A stretch of 64,000 nucleotides of DNA. It comes from JANNYA01 sp031409855 (lineage in GTDB: Bacteria > Pseudomonadota > Gammaproteobacteria > Xanthomonadales > SZUA-5). Under the pieces are notes generated by a model. The model made no database searches. It was not told where the DNA came from and saw only the letters and a program-made list of their open reading frames with translations. Below are positions 25,692 to 34,665 of the stretch, in pieces. The stretch is taken from the NCBI GenBank assembly GCA_031409855.1, contig JANNYA010000215.1:15264-79263 (forward strand), given 5' to 3'. Every line of letters begins with the position of its first letter. The first letter of the stretch is position 1. The position numbers were made by a program, and so were the translations under genes.

Positions 25692-27779
25692 CTACTTACG
25701 CCCAAGAATCGCCTTGTTCTGCTCAGGCAGCGCGTTAAACAGCACTTTGCAGGCGCTTGGAACGACTACGGCGCAGCGTAATGTGGACTTACTGACCTTG
25801 CCCTGCGGATCACGAATCATGTATTCCAAGACGTGCCGGCGTTGTACGCAAAGCATGTACCCGGAGGCGGTAACAGCGGTTTGTAAGGCAATCCAGTCGT
25901 CGCCCGCAAACGCCTTAAAAATCTTTGGCGTGACCAGCAATAGGCCATCCTCGTGAACGTGCAGCATCGCCGTTGGGCAGTTCAATTCGCTGCCATCTTG
26001 GTCAAGCAGTGATTTCACATACGCAAAAAAAGCTTCTGAAAGCGCGATACCGCTGGCACCGGTGGGTGCGGTCATCACCGCTGATGCAGCTGCTGGCTTG
26101 CTTTTCGGGCGTTCGGGTGTTTCCGGCTTTGCCTCTGGTGCAGCGTTAAGCGAACTGGTTTTTACTGCTGGTGCAGACTTAACCTTTGCTGCGGGTGCAG
26201 TTGCACTCACTTTGGCTGAGCCAGCTTTAGGCTTTTTCATCGGCCCACACAGCTGTTGCATCAGTAACGCTTCCTGCGCAGCGGCTTGCGCGCTCAATTC
26301 TGGTGCAGCGGTAAACGTTGAGTTTTCTTCTGGCCCAGCCGATTCCTCCATTCCTTCTGGTGCAGTGCCATGCCAGCGCCCAGCTTCGTCCTGGTAATCC
26401 CCTGGATCAGCATCAAACGTGCTGAATTCTTCTGGCCCAGTGGTGCCCGCAAAGTTAGCAGCTGGCCCAGCGGCGCGCTGGCTTACGCCTGCACCAGAAT
26501 TTACGCCTGCACCAGAACTAGGCTTCTGTTTTACCGCTGCCCCAGCTTTAATCACTTTGACTGAGCCAGCAAATGCCGGTGGCACCTTGCCCGGCCCCCA
26601 GATCCGAAATGCCTCAAAACGCAGCACGCTGAACTCACTCGACCAGCTGCCCGCATGCACCATCGTGTTCCAGATGGCTTTGCCGGAGGGCGTAGTCACG
26701 CACATGCCGTGTTCCTGCAGCACGTCATACACGCGCGCCGGCTCGCTGGGCACAGTGGCGTCACCGGCGCGTAGGTCTTTCACGATCGCCTCGGCTGCCG
26801 CGCGGCACAGCACCCAGACATCGCTCGCCGCGTCCGGAGCGTGCTTTTTGCGGGTCACGAACACCTGTGCGCCGGGCTTGTTGAGCGTGAGTTTGCCACT
26901 GGACACCAAGCCACGCAGGCTGCGCATGTACTTGTCGACCAGCGCAATACTGGCGGCACCGGTGGTTTGTTTTACCGTCGATTTAGGCTGACCCAGAAAT
27001 TTCGCGACCGATTTACCAACCCCCTGCACCAGGATTTCACCGAGTACGCCTGAGCCAGGGCCATGCACGTCACCGACAGCACAGAGCAATTGCTGGAGCA
27101 GTTCTTGATCGGCGGAGATCCAGCGCCGGCCCGGCTCGGGAATAATTTCAGTAAACAACGCTTGGCCAACCTGCGTGTGCAGCTTGTACGGCGCTTTCTC
27201 GAATGACAACTGATATTCGCGAATGCCATGCCGACGCATCGAGCCGTTCAACGGGCTCCACCGCACCACGGCATCGGGTGTTTTCGCCAGCAAACTGACA
27301 CCCGCGCCGACTTTGCCGGGATCGTGCAGCAAGATCGAGCAAAACACACCATACGTCCAGCGCGTCGCGGCTTCGTTGACGCGCTCGGCACCGGCACCGG
27401 CGGGCAGCGAGAACTTGCGCCGAATTTTCAGCGCAATCACCGCCGCATCGAGCGTATGCACCAGCAGGCCGCCGCAAAAGGCGTGATGATGCACTTCCGA
27501 AGCCGGCGCTAATTGCACCGCTTCGGCAAAATGGCGGATCGCATCAAGGCAGCAGACTTGCCAGTCACCCTCCGGCAAACCCATCAACTCGCGCAGTTCT
27601 GCGATTCGAGAGTCCAACTGCAGCAGCGCAAGCAATTCATCGCCAGAGAGCACAGGTTTGGTTTGCCGCTGAGCCAGATCACGATACGCGTACACCTGAG
27701 CCAGAGGGGGCACAACCGGCGGGCTTACGGCTGGAACAGGGGTTTGCCCTTTGAACAGGCCAACCAGGCGCTTCAACAT
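25692..27779 (-). CDS. traI: MobH-type conjugative relaxase TraI
   Basis: 695 residues, the size of ICE relaxases of the MobH (TraI_2) class that nick DNA at oriT. The N-terminal domain carries the triple His in SEVHHHAFCGGLLVHTLDA (97-99) and the HD pair in LLHDPGKVGAG (152-153), an HD-hydrolase-like metal site. A low-complexity linker (about 400-570) with repeated SGAGV and GPEExSTF units leads to the C-terminal TraI_2_C/DUF1528 domain (AMLHVHEDGLLLVTPKIFKAF). It reads away from the transfer operon and toward the integrase. A separate protein at 52.5 kb repeats the C-terminal domain. Confidence 0.92.
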   Translation of the reverse strand: MLKRLVGLFKGQTPVPAVSPPVVPPLAQVYAYRDLAQRQTKPVLSGDELLALLQLDSRIAELRELMGLPEGDWQVCCLDAIRHFAEAVQLAPASEVHHHAFCGGLLVHTLDAAVIALKIRRKFSLPAGAGAERVNEAATRWTYGVFCSILLHDPGKVGAGVSLLAKTPDAVVRWSPLNGSMRRHGIREYQLSFEKAPYKLHTQVGQALFTEIIPEPGRRWISADQELLQQLLCAVGDVHGPGSGVLGEILVQGVGKSVAKFLGQPKSTVKQTTGAASIALVDKYMRSLRGLVSSGKLTLNKPGAQVFVTRKKHAPDAASDVWVLCRAAAEAIVKDLRAGDATVPSEPARVYDVLQEHGMCVTTPSGKAIWNTMVHAGSWSSEFSVLRFEAFRIWGPGKVPPAFAGSVKVIKAGAAVKQKPSSGAGVNSGAGVSQRAAGPAANFAGTTGPEEFSTFDADPGDYQDEAGRWHGTAPEGMEESAGPEENSTFTAAPELSAQAAAQEALLMQQLCGPMKKPKAGSAKVSATAPAAKVKSAPAVKTSSLNAAPEAKPETPERPKSKPAAASAVMTAPTGASGIALSEAFFAYVKSLLDQDGSELNCPTAMLHVHEDGLLLVTPKIFKAFAGDDWIALQTAVTASGYMLCVQRRHVLEYMIRDPQGKVSKSTLRCAVVVPSACKVLFNALPEQNKAILGRK

Positions 27780-27828
27780 GACCGGCTCCGGGCGTGGGGC
27801 GAAGCGCCTTTTGCCGTTGACCTTGCCG

Positions 27829-27858
27829 TTTTAACCATTGGGTTAAAAGATTTAACCC
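27829..27858. repeat. Overlapping TTTAACC inverted repeats
   Basis: TTTTAACC-attg-GGTTAAAA forms one perfect inverted repeat. The right arm pairs again with TTTAACCC a few bases later, giving two mutually exclusive hairpins. The site lies about 50 bases upstream of the traI start and could be a relaxosome or repressor binding site. Confidence 0.7.
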
Positions 27859-27873
27859 TAAGCCTTTTCCCTT

Positions 27874-27905
27874 CGCCTCCTGACAATTTGTCAGGGCAGG
27901 AGGCG
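27874..27905. repeat. Nested palindrome in the oriT candidate region
   Basis: An outer pair, CGCCTCCT and AGGAGGCG, encloses the perfect inner palindrome CCTGACAA-T-TTGTCAGG. The two share bases, so only one stem can be complete at a time. This is the strongest hairpin in the gap and would be typical of an oriT or a protein-binding site near it. Confidence 0.7.
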
Positions 27906-28031
27906 GCCCTTTCAGGTAAGCCCAAGCCAAAGAACCGTTTTTTTAGTGTTGTCGTCGTCGCCATTTTTGCGTGCTACCTAAAGCTATAGCGCGTGCGTAC
28001 CATGCCCCGGCGAAAATAACCTCGACAGCCA

Positions 28032-28137
28032 TGTGCTGGTTGTTTTGATTTAGCTGGGCTATGCGAGTGAGCGTGCGCCCGAGCGTGGCCGTGCGCGCCT
28101 GCACGCGTGACACACTTTCAAAAAATCAACCAGCACA
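28032..28137. repeat. 11-bp inverted repeat spanning 84 bases
   Basis: TGTGCTGGTTG and CAACCAGCACA are perfect inverse copies separated by 84 bases, each followed or preceded by a T- or A-rich stretch. They flank a GC-rich stretch. They end about 75 bases upstream of the pilL-like gene and could bracket its promoter or form part of oriT. Confidence 0.7.
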
Positions 28138-28213
28138 GGCGTGTGCAGGTTTATTACAATTGGTTCGGCTATCTTAATTTGCGACCGGGTTCCCGGAATC
28201 GAATTGGAGTGCT

Positions 28214-28714
28214 ATGCGCCGTACCTGGATTGTAATACCGCTAGTCTTCGCGACTTTGTCCGCGCAAGCGGGTGAATTAGTGGTGGGGCGCTACAGCCGC
28301 ATCGTCAGCGACGCGCCCGAAGCGCCGTTAAGCGCGCCGGTGTTGAATGCCTTTGTTTCGGCGCGCACGGTCGGTGATGCGGTTCGGATCGTGTTGAGCC
28401 CAACCGGTTATGCGCTTGCCAATGGCCGCTACACTGACCCCACGCAGCCCACGCTGTTGGCTTTGCAACTGCCCTATGTGCAACGCGACCTACGCGCCGC
28501 CACCGCGATTGAGGCTTTGGTGCGCTTGGCTGGCCCTGGCTATCGGCTCATGGTCGATCACGTGCATCGCCAAGTCGGTTTTGAGGTGCGTCCGCGCTTT
28601 GCCAACTATGTGCACACGCAGACCGTGCCTAGTAAACCTCAGCACACCGCGAAAGCAAATGTCTGGAATTGCCGCACCTTAGCGGGCAAATTTCAATGCG
28701 TGGCGGCGTCATGA
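28214..28714 (+). CDS. pilL: PilL-like ICE protein (TIGR03748-type)
   Basis: 166 residues with a signal peptide (VIPLVFATLSAQAGE). The mature part has the layout of the N-terminal domain of PilL found in these ICEs: RYSRIVSDAPEAPLSAPV, then TVGDAVRIVLSPTGYALA, LPYVQRDLRAATAIEALVRLAGPGYRLMVDH. In plasmid R64 PilL belongs to the thin type IV pilus, but no other pil genes are present here, so its role in this element is probably with the conjugation apparatus. It is the first gene of the long transfer operon and overlaps the next start. Confidence 0.75.
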   Translation: MRRTWIVIPLVFATLSAQAGELVVGRYSRIVSDAPEAPLSAPVLNAFVSARTVGDAVRIVLSPTGYALANGRYTDPTQPTLLALQLPYVQRDLRAATAIEALVRLAGPGYRLMVDHVHRQVGFEVRPRFANYVHTQTVPSKPQHTAKANVWNCRTLAGKFQCVAAS

Positions 28715-28896
28715 AGCGCTTTCTTTTGCTGATGGTGCTGTTGAGCGCATTCTCTGGCTGCGCCTGGATGCAAGGACGCGCCAACCCAAAACCCGCGCCT
28801 ATCCCGGCGCCCGATCCTTCCGTGGTCGAACGGGATCTTTCCAAGCCGTATGTGCCAGAACCCGTTGAAATCACCCGTGACGGCGGTGCGCCATGA
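28711..28896 (+). CDS. Small lipoprotein in transfer operon
   Basis: 61 residues: signal peptide and lipobox FSGC (Cys17), followed by a Pro-rich mature part (KPAPIPAPDPS) and YVPEPVEITRDGG. The start overlaps the stop of the pilL-like gene (ATGA), and the same happens at its own end. Function unknown; small lipoproteins of conjugation systems often sit at the outer-membrane end of the core complex. Confidence 0.75.
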   Translation: MKRFLLLMVLLSAFSGCAWMQGRANPKPAPIPAPDPSVVERDLSKPYVPEPVEITRDGGAP

Positions 28897-29645
28897 TCGC
28901 GACACTGGTGTTTTCCGCCTTGCTCGCACAAGCGCCGGTACAAACGGTGCAAACGGCGACTACCCAAATCACTAGCAGCGAACGCAGTACGATTACCGAA
29001 TTGGGATTGAGCGAAGTCGAATGGCAACGCTACAAAACTGAAATGCAGGGGCCACGTGCAAAATGGAGTGTCGATAACGATCCGCTCTTAGTGCTCGGCA
29101 TCACCGCCCAAACTGCACAAGAGCAAGCGCACTTCGCCGAGCTGTATGTCGAAGCCGATCGCAAGCGCAATGCCGCGATCATGAACTTTGGCCGTGCCGT
29201 CCAAAAAGTGTGGCTCACCAAATACCCGCACGAAGCGCTGTTTGCGAGCAATACCCCGACCAGTCAAGTGCAAGTCGCCGCCGGTGCCACCTTGGTTGGC
29301 CCGAACGATCGCGTGATGATGATCGTCGATCCAAAAGTGACGTGCGTGGCGTGTGCGCAGGCCATTGGCAAACTATTGCAACTCAGCCGGCGCAACCGCA
29401 CCACCGGCCTCGACCTGTATTTTGTCGGCGCTGAGTATCCAGAAATCAGCCGCTTTGCGAGTGAGCGCTTCATTTTGCAAGATGACGTGAGTTCCAAGCG
29501 CGTCACCCTCAACAAAGCCTCAGCAGAGCTTCTACAACAGCTGGGCCTCAAGCCTGGTCAAGTGCCGGCGGTGTTTAAGCGCACCGCTTCGGGCATTAGC
29601 CAGATGAGTTTGGCGGACTTGGCGGCGATGCAGGTCGGGCTATGA
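28893..29645 (+). CDS. ICE protein, PFL_4693-like (TIGR03759)
   Basis: 250 residues. A short hydrophobic N-terminus is followed by LGLSEVEWQRYKTEMQGPRAKW, then the ITAQTAQEQAHFAELYVEADRKR stretch and a thioredoxin-like half with VDPKVTCVACAQAI, which includes a C-x-x-C. The combination is that of the ICE family named after PFL_4693. It is presumed periplasmic and may assist disulfide formation in the secretion channel, which is inference. ATGA overlaps link it to both neighbours. Confidence 0.8.
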   Translation: MIATLVFSALLAQAPVQTVQTATTQITSSERSTITELGLSEVEWQRYKTEMQGPRAKWSVDNDPLLVLGITAQTAQEQAHFAELYVEADRKRNAAIMNFGRAVQKVWLTKYPHEALFASNTPTSQVQVAAGATLVGPNDRVMMIVDPKVTCVACAQAIGKLLQLSRRNRTTGLDLYFVGAEYPEISRFASERFILQDDVSSKRVTLNKASAELLQQLGLKPGQVPAVFKRTASGISQMSLADLAAMQVGL

Positions 29646-30148
29646 GTTTTTTGCTGGCGACCGCGCTGGTGACCACGTTTGCCGCAGCCACACCGGTACC
29701 GCGTGCATACCGCGTGGTCGCAACCGAATACGCGGTACCCGCCAACCTGCTGTACGCCATCGCGCTACAAGAATCGCGTGCGGCGCTCGGCAAAAATGTC
29801 CGTCAGCCGTGGCCGTGGACGTTGAATGTTGCGGGCGTTGGCTATCGCTATGGTTCGCGCAAAGCCGCGTATTTGGCCTTGAATACCCTGGTCAAAAGTG
29901 GCGAACACCGTATCGACGTGGGTTTGATGCAGGTGCATTGGCGCTTTCACAGTGCCGCGCTGGGTTCAACCTGGTCGGGTTTGCAGCCTTGGCACAATCT
30001 GCGAGTCGGTGCTTCAATTTTGAAAGACTGTTTTCGACGTACCGGCAATTGGACCACTGCCTCGGGCTGTTATCACTCGATGACACCGACGCGTTCGGCG
30101 AACTACGCCGCCAGCGTGTCGCAACTACTGACCGGCGTGGCGCTATGA
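29642..30148 (+). CDS. Lytic transglycosylase of the conjugation system
   Basis: 168 residues with a signal peptide and an SLT-type fold. The catalytic Glu44 is in YAIALQESR, and GLMQVHWRFH and the C-terminal CYHS complete the pattern. Such enzymes, like VirB1, open peptidoglycan locally for assembly of the secretion channel. It overlaps both neighbours by four bases. Confidence 0.88.
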   Translation: MSFLLATALVTTFAAATPVPRAYRVVATEYAVPANLLYAIALQESRAALGKNVRQPWPWTLNVAGVGYRYGSRKAAYLALNTLVKSGEHRIDVGLMQVHWRFHSAALGSTWSGLQPWHNLRVGASILKDCFRRTGNWTTASGCYHSMTPTRSANYAASVSQLLTGVAL

Positions 30149-30594
30149 GTGCTGTGCTGCTCTCGATGCTGGCGCTGTTGGCCAGTGCAACCAGCGCACC
30201 CGTGCATCTAGGCCCTAGCCAAGCGCGTGTAGGCCGCGCGCTCCAACGCACAGTACCGGTGCCCGTACCGTCGATGTATCCGATTCGCACGGTGGGTTTG
30301 ACGCCGGGTGCCAAAAACCCGCCGCAACTCGACCTGCAAATGCCCATTGGCCGCCCGGTGTGTTTGCTCGGCAGTGACGCCTATTCTTTCGCCTGGTTGC
30401 GCACCAATGCAGCGATCTTGGCTGCGGGTGGCGCGCTTTGCTATGTCGTGAACGTGGATAGCGCCGCGACGTTGGCACGATTACGCGCGATGGCGCCGGG
30501 CGTGTTGCTAGCGCCGATTTTTGGCGACGTGTTTGTGCAAGCCGGGCTGAAGGGCTATCCCGCCATCATCACGCAATCTGGTGCCGTCAAGTGA
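30145..30594 (+). CDS. ICE protein, PFL_4695-like (TIGR03765)
   Basis: 149 residues with a signal peptide and the family stretches MYPIRTVGLTPGAKNPPQLD, MPIGRPVCLLGSDAYS and GLKGYPAIIT. These match the ICE family of PFL_4695. It is probably periplasmic; function is not established. The start is fixed by the overlap with the transglycosylase stop, and its end overlaps traD. Confidence 0.82.
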   Translation: MSAVLLSMLALLASATSAPVHLGPSQARVGRALQRTVPVPVPSMYPIRTVGLTPGAKNPPQLDLQMPIGRPVCLLGSDAYSFAWLRTNAAILAAGGALCYVVNVDSAATLARLRAMAPGVLLAPIFGDVFVQAGLKGYPAIITQSGAVK

Positions 30595-32696
30595 GCGTCT
30601 CGCGCTATCCGGTGGAGTGCTTGATCCGGCCCCTGGTCGAGATGCCGACGGCGTTGGTATCCCTGGCGGCCAGCATCGCAATTGGCCTGATGCCCGAAGT
30701 ATTTTGGCTGCCCACCAGTTTGACGCAAGCGAATGATTACTGGCGCGTGTTCCCGCCTGGCCATTGGCTGATCACCGGCGCGCTGTTTGCGAACGGCATC
30801 AAGCGATTACATCAAGGTTATCGCGTCGCGCAATATCAGTCGCGCTTGCGTCGCCTGCCGCGCTATGAAGTCGTTGGCGATGACATCCCGGCACGCGATA
30901 ACGCGTTATTTTTGGGACGCGCCTTTGCGTGGGACGAGCGCCACACGCGCCGCGTCGTCGAAGCGAGCCGAGACGCCGCGAAAGACTTTCTAGCACCGCA
31001 TTGGAGCGATCGCTTCTTTGCCCGTGGCCAAGTCGCCAGTTCGGGCGATGAAGGCGGTAAATCCTATTTGCACGGCGTGGGACTATGGGAAAAAGACGCC
31101 GAACAAGAGCTGTGGATCTCGGAAGCGGATCGCATGGGCCATATCTTGGTCGAAGGCACCACCGGCGTCGGTAAATCACGTTTGCTCGAACTGCTGATGG
31201 TGCAAGACATCAAAAGTGGCGGCCCAGTCATCGTGTTTGATCCCAAAGGCGATCTTGCGGTGTTGCTGCAGGCCTATGCCGCCGCGTGTGCGGCTAAGCG
31301 CAAGGATGATTTTATTTGCTTTCACCTGGCGTTTCCGGAAATGTCGGCGCGCTACAACCTGTTTGGCAGCTTTGCCCGCATCACCGAAATTGCGAACCGC
31401 GTGCGTTCGGCCTTGCCGGACACGGGCAACTCGGCCGCGTTCGCTGAGTTTGCTTGGAGTTACGTCAACACCATTGCGGTTGGCCTGCACGCGCTGGGCC
31501 GACGCACGACCGTCGATAGTTTGTTATCGAACGCGAATAATCTGGAAGGATTGGTCGCCGATTACATTGAACAGCTGCTGGACAAAAAGGCCGAGGGTTG
31601 GAAGCTGGGCTTTGATGAACTGTGCGCGGAGATTGCCAAACAACAAAGCAAGGGTTCCCTGCCACGCAGCGAGTTGGACAAGGCACCCCGTGCTTTGGCC
31701 ATGGTGCGCCTGGTACAAAAATACAAAATCGTCGACAGCATAGCCGAGCGCCTACTCAAGACGTTTAGTTATGACCGCAGCTATCACGACAAGCTGGTGT
31801 CGAGCCTGTATCCCTTGTTGCAAAAAATGAATACCGGCGCGGTGGCGGAGATTCTGTCGCCGAACTACGACGACGTGAACGACACGCGCCCGATTCTGGA
31901 TTTCGAGCAAGCCTTACGCGCCAACAAAATTATCTACATTGGCTTAGATGCGCTGACCGATGGCACCGTGGCCAAAGCCGTTGCTGGCTCGATGCTGTCG
32001 GATTTAACCAGCTTGGCCGGGCGGATCTATAACTACACCCGTGCGCAAGGGTTGTCAGATGGCATCGCGCGCAACCACAAACGCGTCAAGCTGCACGTCG
32101 ACGAATTGGGTGAAATGGCCACCGATGCACTGGTACCGCTCGCGAACAAGTCACGCGGTGCCGGTTTTGATTTTACCGGCTACACGCAAAGTGCCGCCGA
32201 TTTAGTGGTGGGCATGGGCAGCGAGGCGAAAGGCCAGCAGCTGATTGATAACTTCAACACGCTAATTATGATGCGGGTGAAATCCGAAGCCACCTGCAAG
32301 CTACTGACCGACGGCCTCTCTGAGGTTGTGGTGCCGACGATTACTTGGGGTTCCGGTTCCACCGATAGCGGTACCGGCAGCCTGGACTTCACCAGCAATC
32401 AAACGCAAAAAATCACCGAAACCCGCGTCAAGCTGGTCACCCCAGCGCAAATTATTTCGCTACCGCGCGGTCAAGCCTTTATCTCGACCCAGGGCGGGCG
32501 GCTTTACAAAGCGGCATTCCCCATGCCCTTGGAATCCCGGCAAAGCGGCATCCCGCGCACCGTGCAAGAGCTAGGCAAAGCCCTGCTGTCGCGCTACGCC
32601 GCACCGCAAGCGCCCTGGCAAGACGAACTCGCGCCGTGGCGCGATGCGCCGGCGCATGACACCAATGAAGTACCTCTATTGAAGGAAGCTGCATGA
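30591..32696 (+). CDS. traD: Conjugative coupling ATPase TraD (SXT/TOL type)
   Basis: Type IV coupling protein, 701 residues. It has two N-terminal membrane segments, a Walker A loop GTTGVGKS (189-196) and a Walker B motif KLHVDELGEMA near residue 503. FDPKGDLAVLLQAYAAAC and YTQSAADLVVGMGSE fit the T4CP hexamer family. It brings the relaxosome to the secretion channel and drives DNA transfer using ATP. It overlaps the genes on both sides. Confidence 0.95.
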   Translation: MSVSRYPVECLIRPLVEMPTALVSLAASIAIGLMPEVFWLPTSLTQANDYWRVFPPGHWLITGALFANGIKRLHQGYRVAQYQSRLRRLPRYEVVGDDIPARDNALFLGRAFAWDERHTRRVVEASRDAAKDFLAPHWSDRFFARGQVASSGDEGGKSYLHGVGLWEKDAEQELWISEADRMGHILVEGTTGVGKSRLLELLMVQDIKSGGPVIVFDPKGDLAVLLQAYAAACAAKRKDDFICFHLAFPEMSARYNLFGSFARITEIANRVRSALPDTGNSAAFAEFAWSYVNTIAVGLHALGRRTTVDSLLSNANNLEGLVADYIEQLLDKKAEGWKLGFDELCAEIAKQQSKGSLPRSELDKAPRALAMVRLVQKYKIVDSIAERLLKTFSYDRSYHDKLVSSLYPLLQKMNTGAVAEILSPNYDDVNDTRPILDFEQALRANKIIYIGLDALTDGTVAKAVAGSMLSDLTSLAGRIYNYTRAQGLSDGIARNHKRVKLHVDELGEMATDALVPLANKSRGAGFDFTGYTQSAADLVVGMGSEAKGQQLIDNFNTLIMMRVKSEATCKLLTDGLSEVVVPTITWGSGSTDSGTGSLDFTSNQTQKITETRVKLVTPAQIISLPRGQAFISTQGGRLYKAAFPMPLESRQSGIPRTVQELGKALLSRYAAPQAPWQDELAPWRDAPAHDTNEVPLLKEAA

Positions 32697-32917
32697 TCGG
32701 TCGCTTACTCACCGCCCTTGAGCTTGAAATTGTGTTCCTGCATGCCGACCGTCTGCGCAGCCTTGGCTTTGCGGCGAACAACGACGCGTGCTTGATGGAT
32801 GAGGTCTACAGCGTGTTTGGCCCCGACTGGCAGGCGCTGGTGCTGGCGGATATGCAGTTTATGCTTGATGCCGAGTGCGACGCCCTGGCGCTGCAGGCGA
32901 AGGACGTGACGCCGTGA
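32693..32917 (+). CDS. Small conserved-position protein between traD and PFL_4697-like gene
   Basis: 74 residues, mostly helical and acidic, beginning MIGRLLTALELEIVFLHADR. No signal or membrane segment. ATGA/GTGA overlaps with both neighbours show that it is a real gene of the operon. I do not recognise the family. Confidence 0.7.
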   Translation: MIGRLLTALELEIVFLHADRLRSLGFAANNDACLMDEVYSVFGPDWQALVLADMQFMLDAECDALALQAKDVTP

Positions 32918-33564
32918 GTCAATCCGCGCAAAACGCCCGCCCGGCGAGTGCGCCGCCTGCAGGTTGGCTGCACGCGCTGATCGGCGTGCCGGCGATCTTT
33001 GGCCTGATGGCGATCTTTGCCTTCGCCGTAGGCGTCATTGCCGTGGTGCTCGCACGCGGCAGCGGCCATCCTTGGCAAGCCGCACTGATCGAGGTCAATG
33101 TACACGAAGCGGCGTTTATGGCGACCTTGCAGCCCGCCCATCCGGTGCGGTTCTTGGCGGCATTGCCCGCGCAAGCGGCTGCATGGGTGGCACCTTACTT
33201 CCCTAATTTAGCCTTGCCAGCGATGGTGCAGCCGTATGTTGGCGATGGTGTAGTGATGACCGCGATTGTGGCGCGCCGCACGATGGCCTCGCTTGGCCTG
33301 CTGGCCCCGCTGCTTGTGGTGTTGATGGCCGCCGCCCAAGACGGATTAGCGCAACGCGAGCTACGCAAATACGGCGCCGATCCCGAGAGCGCCTTTTTGT
33401 TTCACCAGGCTAAAGGTGCTGTCAGCACCACGGTGGGCTTGTGCGTGCTGGTGTATTTGCTGATCCCGACCGCGATTCATCCGCACCTGGTGTTGTCGGT
33501 GATTGCACCGATTACCGGCTTTTCGGTCGCGCTCGCCGTCACTCGCTTTAAGAAATATCTCTGA
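32914..33564 (+). CDS. ICE membrane protein, PFL_4697-like (TIGR03747)
   Basis: 216 residues starting with GTG that shares two bases with the preceding stop. Four hydrophobic segments are visible (LIGVPAIFGLMAIFAFAVGV, LGLLAPLLVVLMAA, VGLCVLVYLLIP, LVLSVIAPITGFSVAL). DGLAQRELRKYGADPESAFLFHQAK is the family's best-conserved part. It is an inner-membrane protein of the transfer region and probably a functional partner of TraD. Confidence 0.85.
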   Translation: MSQSAQNARPASAPPAGWLHALIGVPAIFGLMAIFAFAVGVIAVVLARGSGHPWQAALIEVNVHEAAFMATLQPAHPVRFLAALPAQAAAWVAPYFPNLALPAMVQPYVGDGVVMTAIVARRTMASLGLLAPLLVVLMAAAQDGLAQRELRKYGADPESAFLFHQAKGAVSTTVGLCVLVYLLIPTAIHPHLVLSVIAPITGFSVALAVTRFKKYL

Positions 33565-33575
33565 GGAATCAAAAA

Positions 33576-33923
33576 ATGAAACTACTTGTTGGCGTGTGTT
33601 TGCTTGGTTTTTGTTTCACCGCGTGCGCTACGAAGCGCATGGACATCATCACGCAAGGCATGGAGCCGAGCGTTGCCGCACCCACGCCGGTACGTATGAG
33701 CGAATCCGAACTGGCGATCTTGGCGCGTCTTGAGCATGAAATGGAGTTGCTGAAAGCAACCGTGCGCGAAGCTCAAGCCTCCGCGCGCCCCGGAAAATTG
33801 CAATTTGACTATGAGCAGCTGCGTTTGGACATTGACCGCATTCGCCTTGGTATTCGCAGCCACCGCATCGGTGAGCTGACCGAGCCACGCGCGATTGAAG
33901 CGCTGAGCGGCGACTACCGATGA
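33576..33923 (+). CDS. RAQPRD-family lipoprotein
   Basis: 115 residues with lipobox FTAC (Cys17). The stretch GKLQFDYEQLRLDIDRIRLG followed by GDYR at the end matches the RAQPRD family of plasmid and ICE proteins. The central helix (LARLEHEMELLKATVREAQA) is amphipathic. Function unknown. It overlaps the next start. Confidence 0.85.
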   Translation: MKLLVGVCLLGFCFTACATKRMDIITQGMEPSVAAPTPVRMSESELAILARLEHEMELLKATVREAQASARPGKLQFDYEQLRLDIDRIRLGIRSHRIGELTEPRAIEALSGDYR

Positions 33924-34195
33924 GCGCGCCAATCATTGCCGCTGGCCTGACGGAAGTCGTGGCTGCCTTTGAGCAAGGTTCCGGCCTCTCGGTGAGCGCC
34001 ATCGGCATCGCCATGTCGGCGATTGGCGGGCTCACCGTCATGGCGCTTTGCGCGTGGGCGATTGGCCAGCAACTGCCGGCCTTTGGCACCGGAAAAATAA
34101 CGCCGGGCGTGTTTTGGCTCCGCGCCTTGGTCAGCACGATCATTTTGGTCGTGTGCGGCAGCATTTTTGCCGTGAGTAGTCCTGTTTCACCCTGA
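33920..34195 (+). CDS. ICE membrane protein, PFL_4701-like (TIGR03758)
   Basis: 91 residues with two hydrophobic helices around IGGLTVMALCAWAIG and STIILVVCGSIFAV. ITPGVFWLRALVST between them matches the small PFL_4701 family, encoded directly before the pilin-like genes in related ICEs. About 80 non-coding bases follow. Confidence 0.85.
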   Translation: MSAPIIAAGLTEVVAAFEQGSGLSVSAIGIAMSAIGGLTVMALCAWAIGQQLPAFGTGKITPGVFWLRALVSTIILVVCGSIFAVSSPVSP

Positions 34196-34279
34196 ACACC
34201 CCAAGCCTAACCCGATCCACCGCACCGGATTTATCGCCGTTTTGCCCTCGTTTTCCACCCCAAAAATAAAGAGTCTTTT

Positions 34280-34639
34280 ATGAAGCTAGCCAATTATTTC
34301 CCCTATCTCTGCCTCGCCCTCGTTGCCCTCGGCCTCACCGATCTTGCTTACGCAGTACCGGCGATTCCTTCGATTCCGACGCCGTCCGGCGTCACGCTGT
34401 CGAGCAATCCGCTTGATGACGGGGTGACCATGTTTCAGTGGGGCATCAAGGTCATGTGCGCCCTGGTCGCGGTCGCCGCGCTGGGCACCGCCGCTGCACT
34501 CGGCATGCCGAAGTTCGCTGAAGCCTCACGCGGCAAAGTGACCTATGGCGATGCCAGCTTTAACTTGTTCATGCTGATTTTGGGTGCCGTTGTCGTCGTG
34601 ATTTTGTGCGCGTACGTGTATGGCCAGGTCACGCCGTAG
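34280..34639 (+). CDS. Pilin-like ICE protein, PFL_4702-like, copy 1
   Basis: 119 residues: a signal peptide ending at LAYA, a short VPAIPSIPTPSG stretch, and two membrane segments (KVMCALVAVAALGTAAAL; MLILGAVVVVILCAYVYG). Size and layout are those of TraA/VirB2-type pilins, and this family (TIGR03745) is thought to form the conjugative pilus. Its own ribosome-binding site AAAGAG lies upstream. A second, nearly identical gene follows 26 bases later. Confidence 0.88.
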   Translation: MKLANYFPYLCLALVALGLTDLAYAVPAIPSIPTPSGVTLSSNPLDDGVTMFQWGIKVMCALVAVAALGTAAALGMPKFAEASRGKVTYGDASFNLFMLILGAVVVVILCAYVYGQVTP

Positions 34640-34665
34640 TCGTTTCGTTGACGCTGAGAACGCTG

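Larger units (their letters stand above)
27780..28213. other. Candidate oriT/divergent promoter region between traI and pilL
   Basis: This 434-base gap separates the divergent relaxase gene and transfer operon. It carries at least three sets of inverted repeats, listed separately, and holds promoters for both directions. No protein frame in it is convincing. Location beside the relaxase and the density of hairpins make it the best oriT candidate in the element. No nick site can be assigned by eye. Confidence 0.5.

Noticed and set aside
27513..27989. 158-codon plus-strand frame entering the traI-pilL gap
   Set aside because: Antisense to the start of traI, with no domain and no ribosome-binding site.
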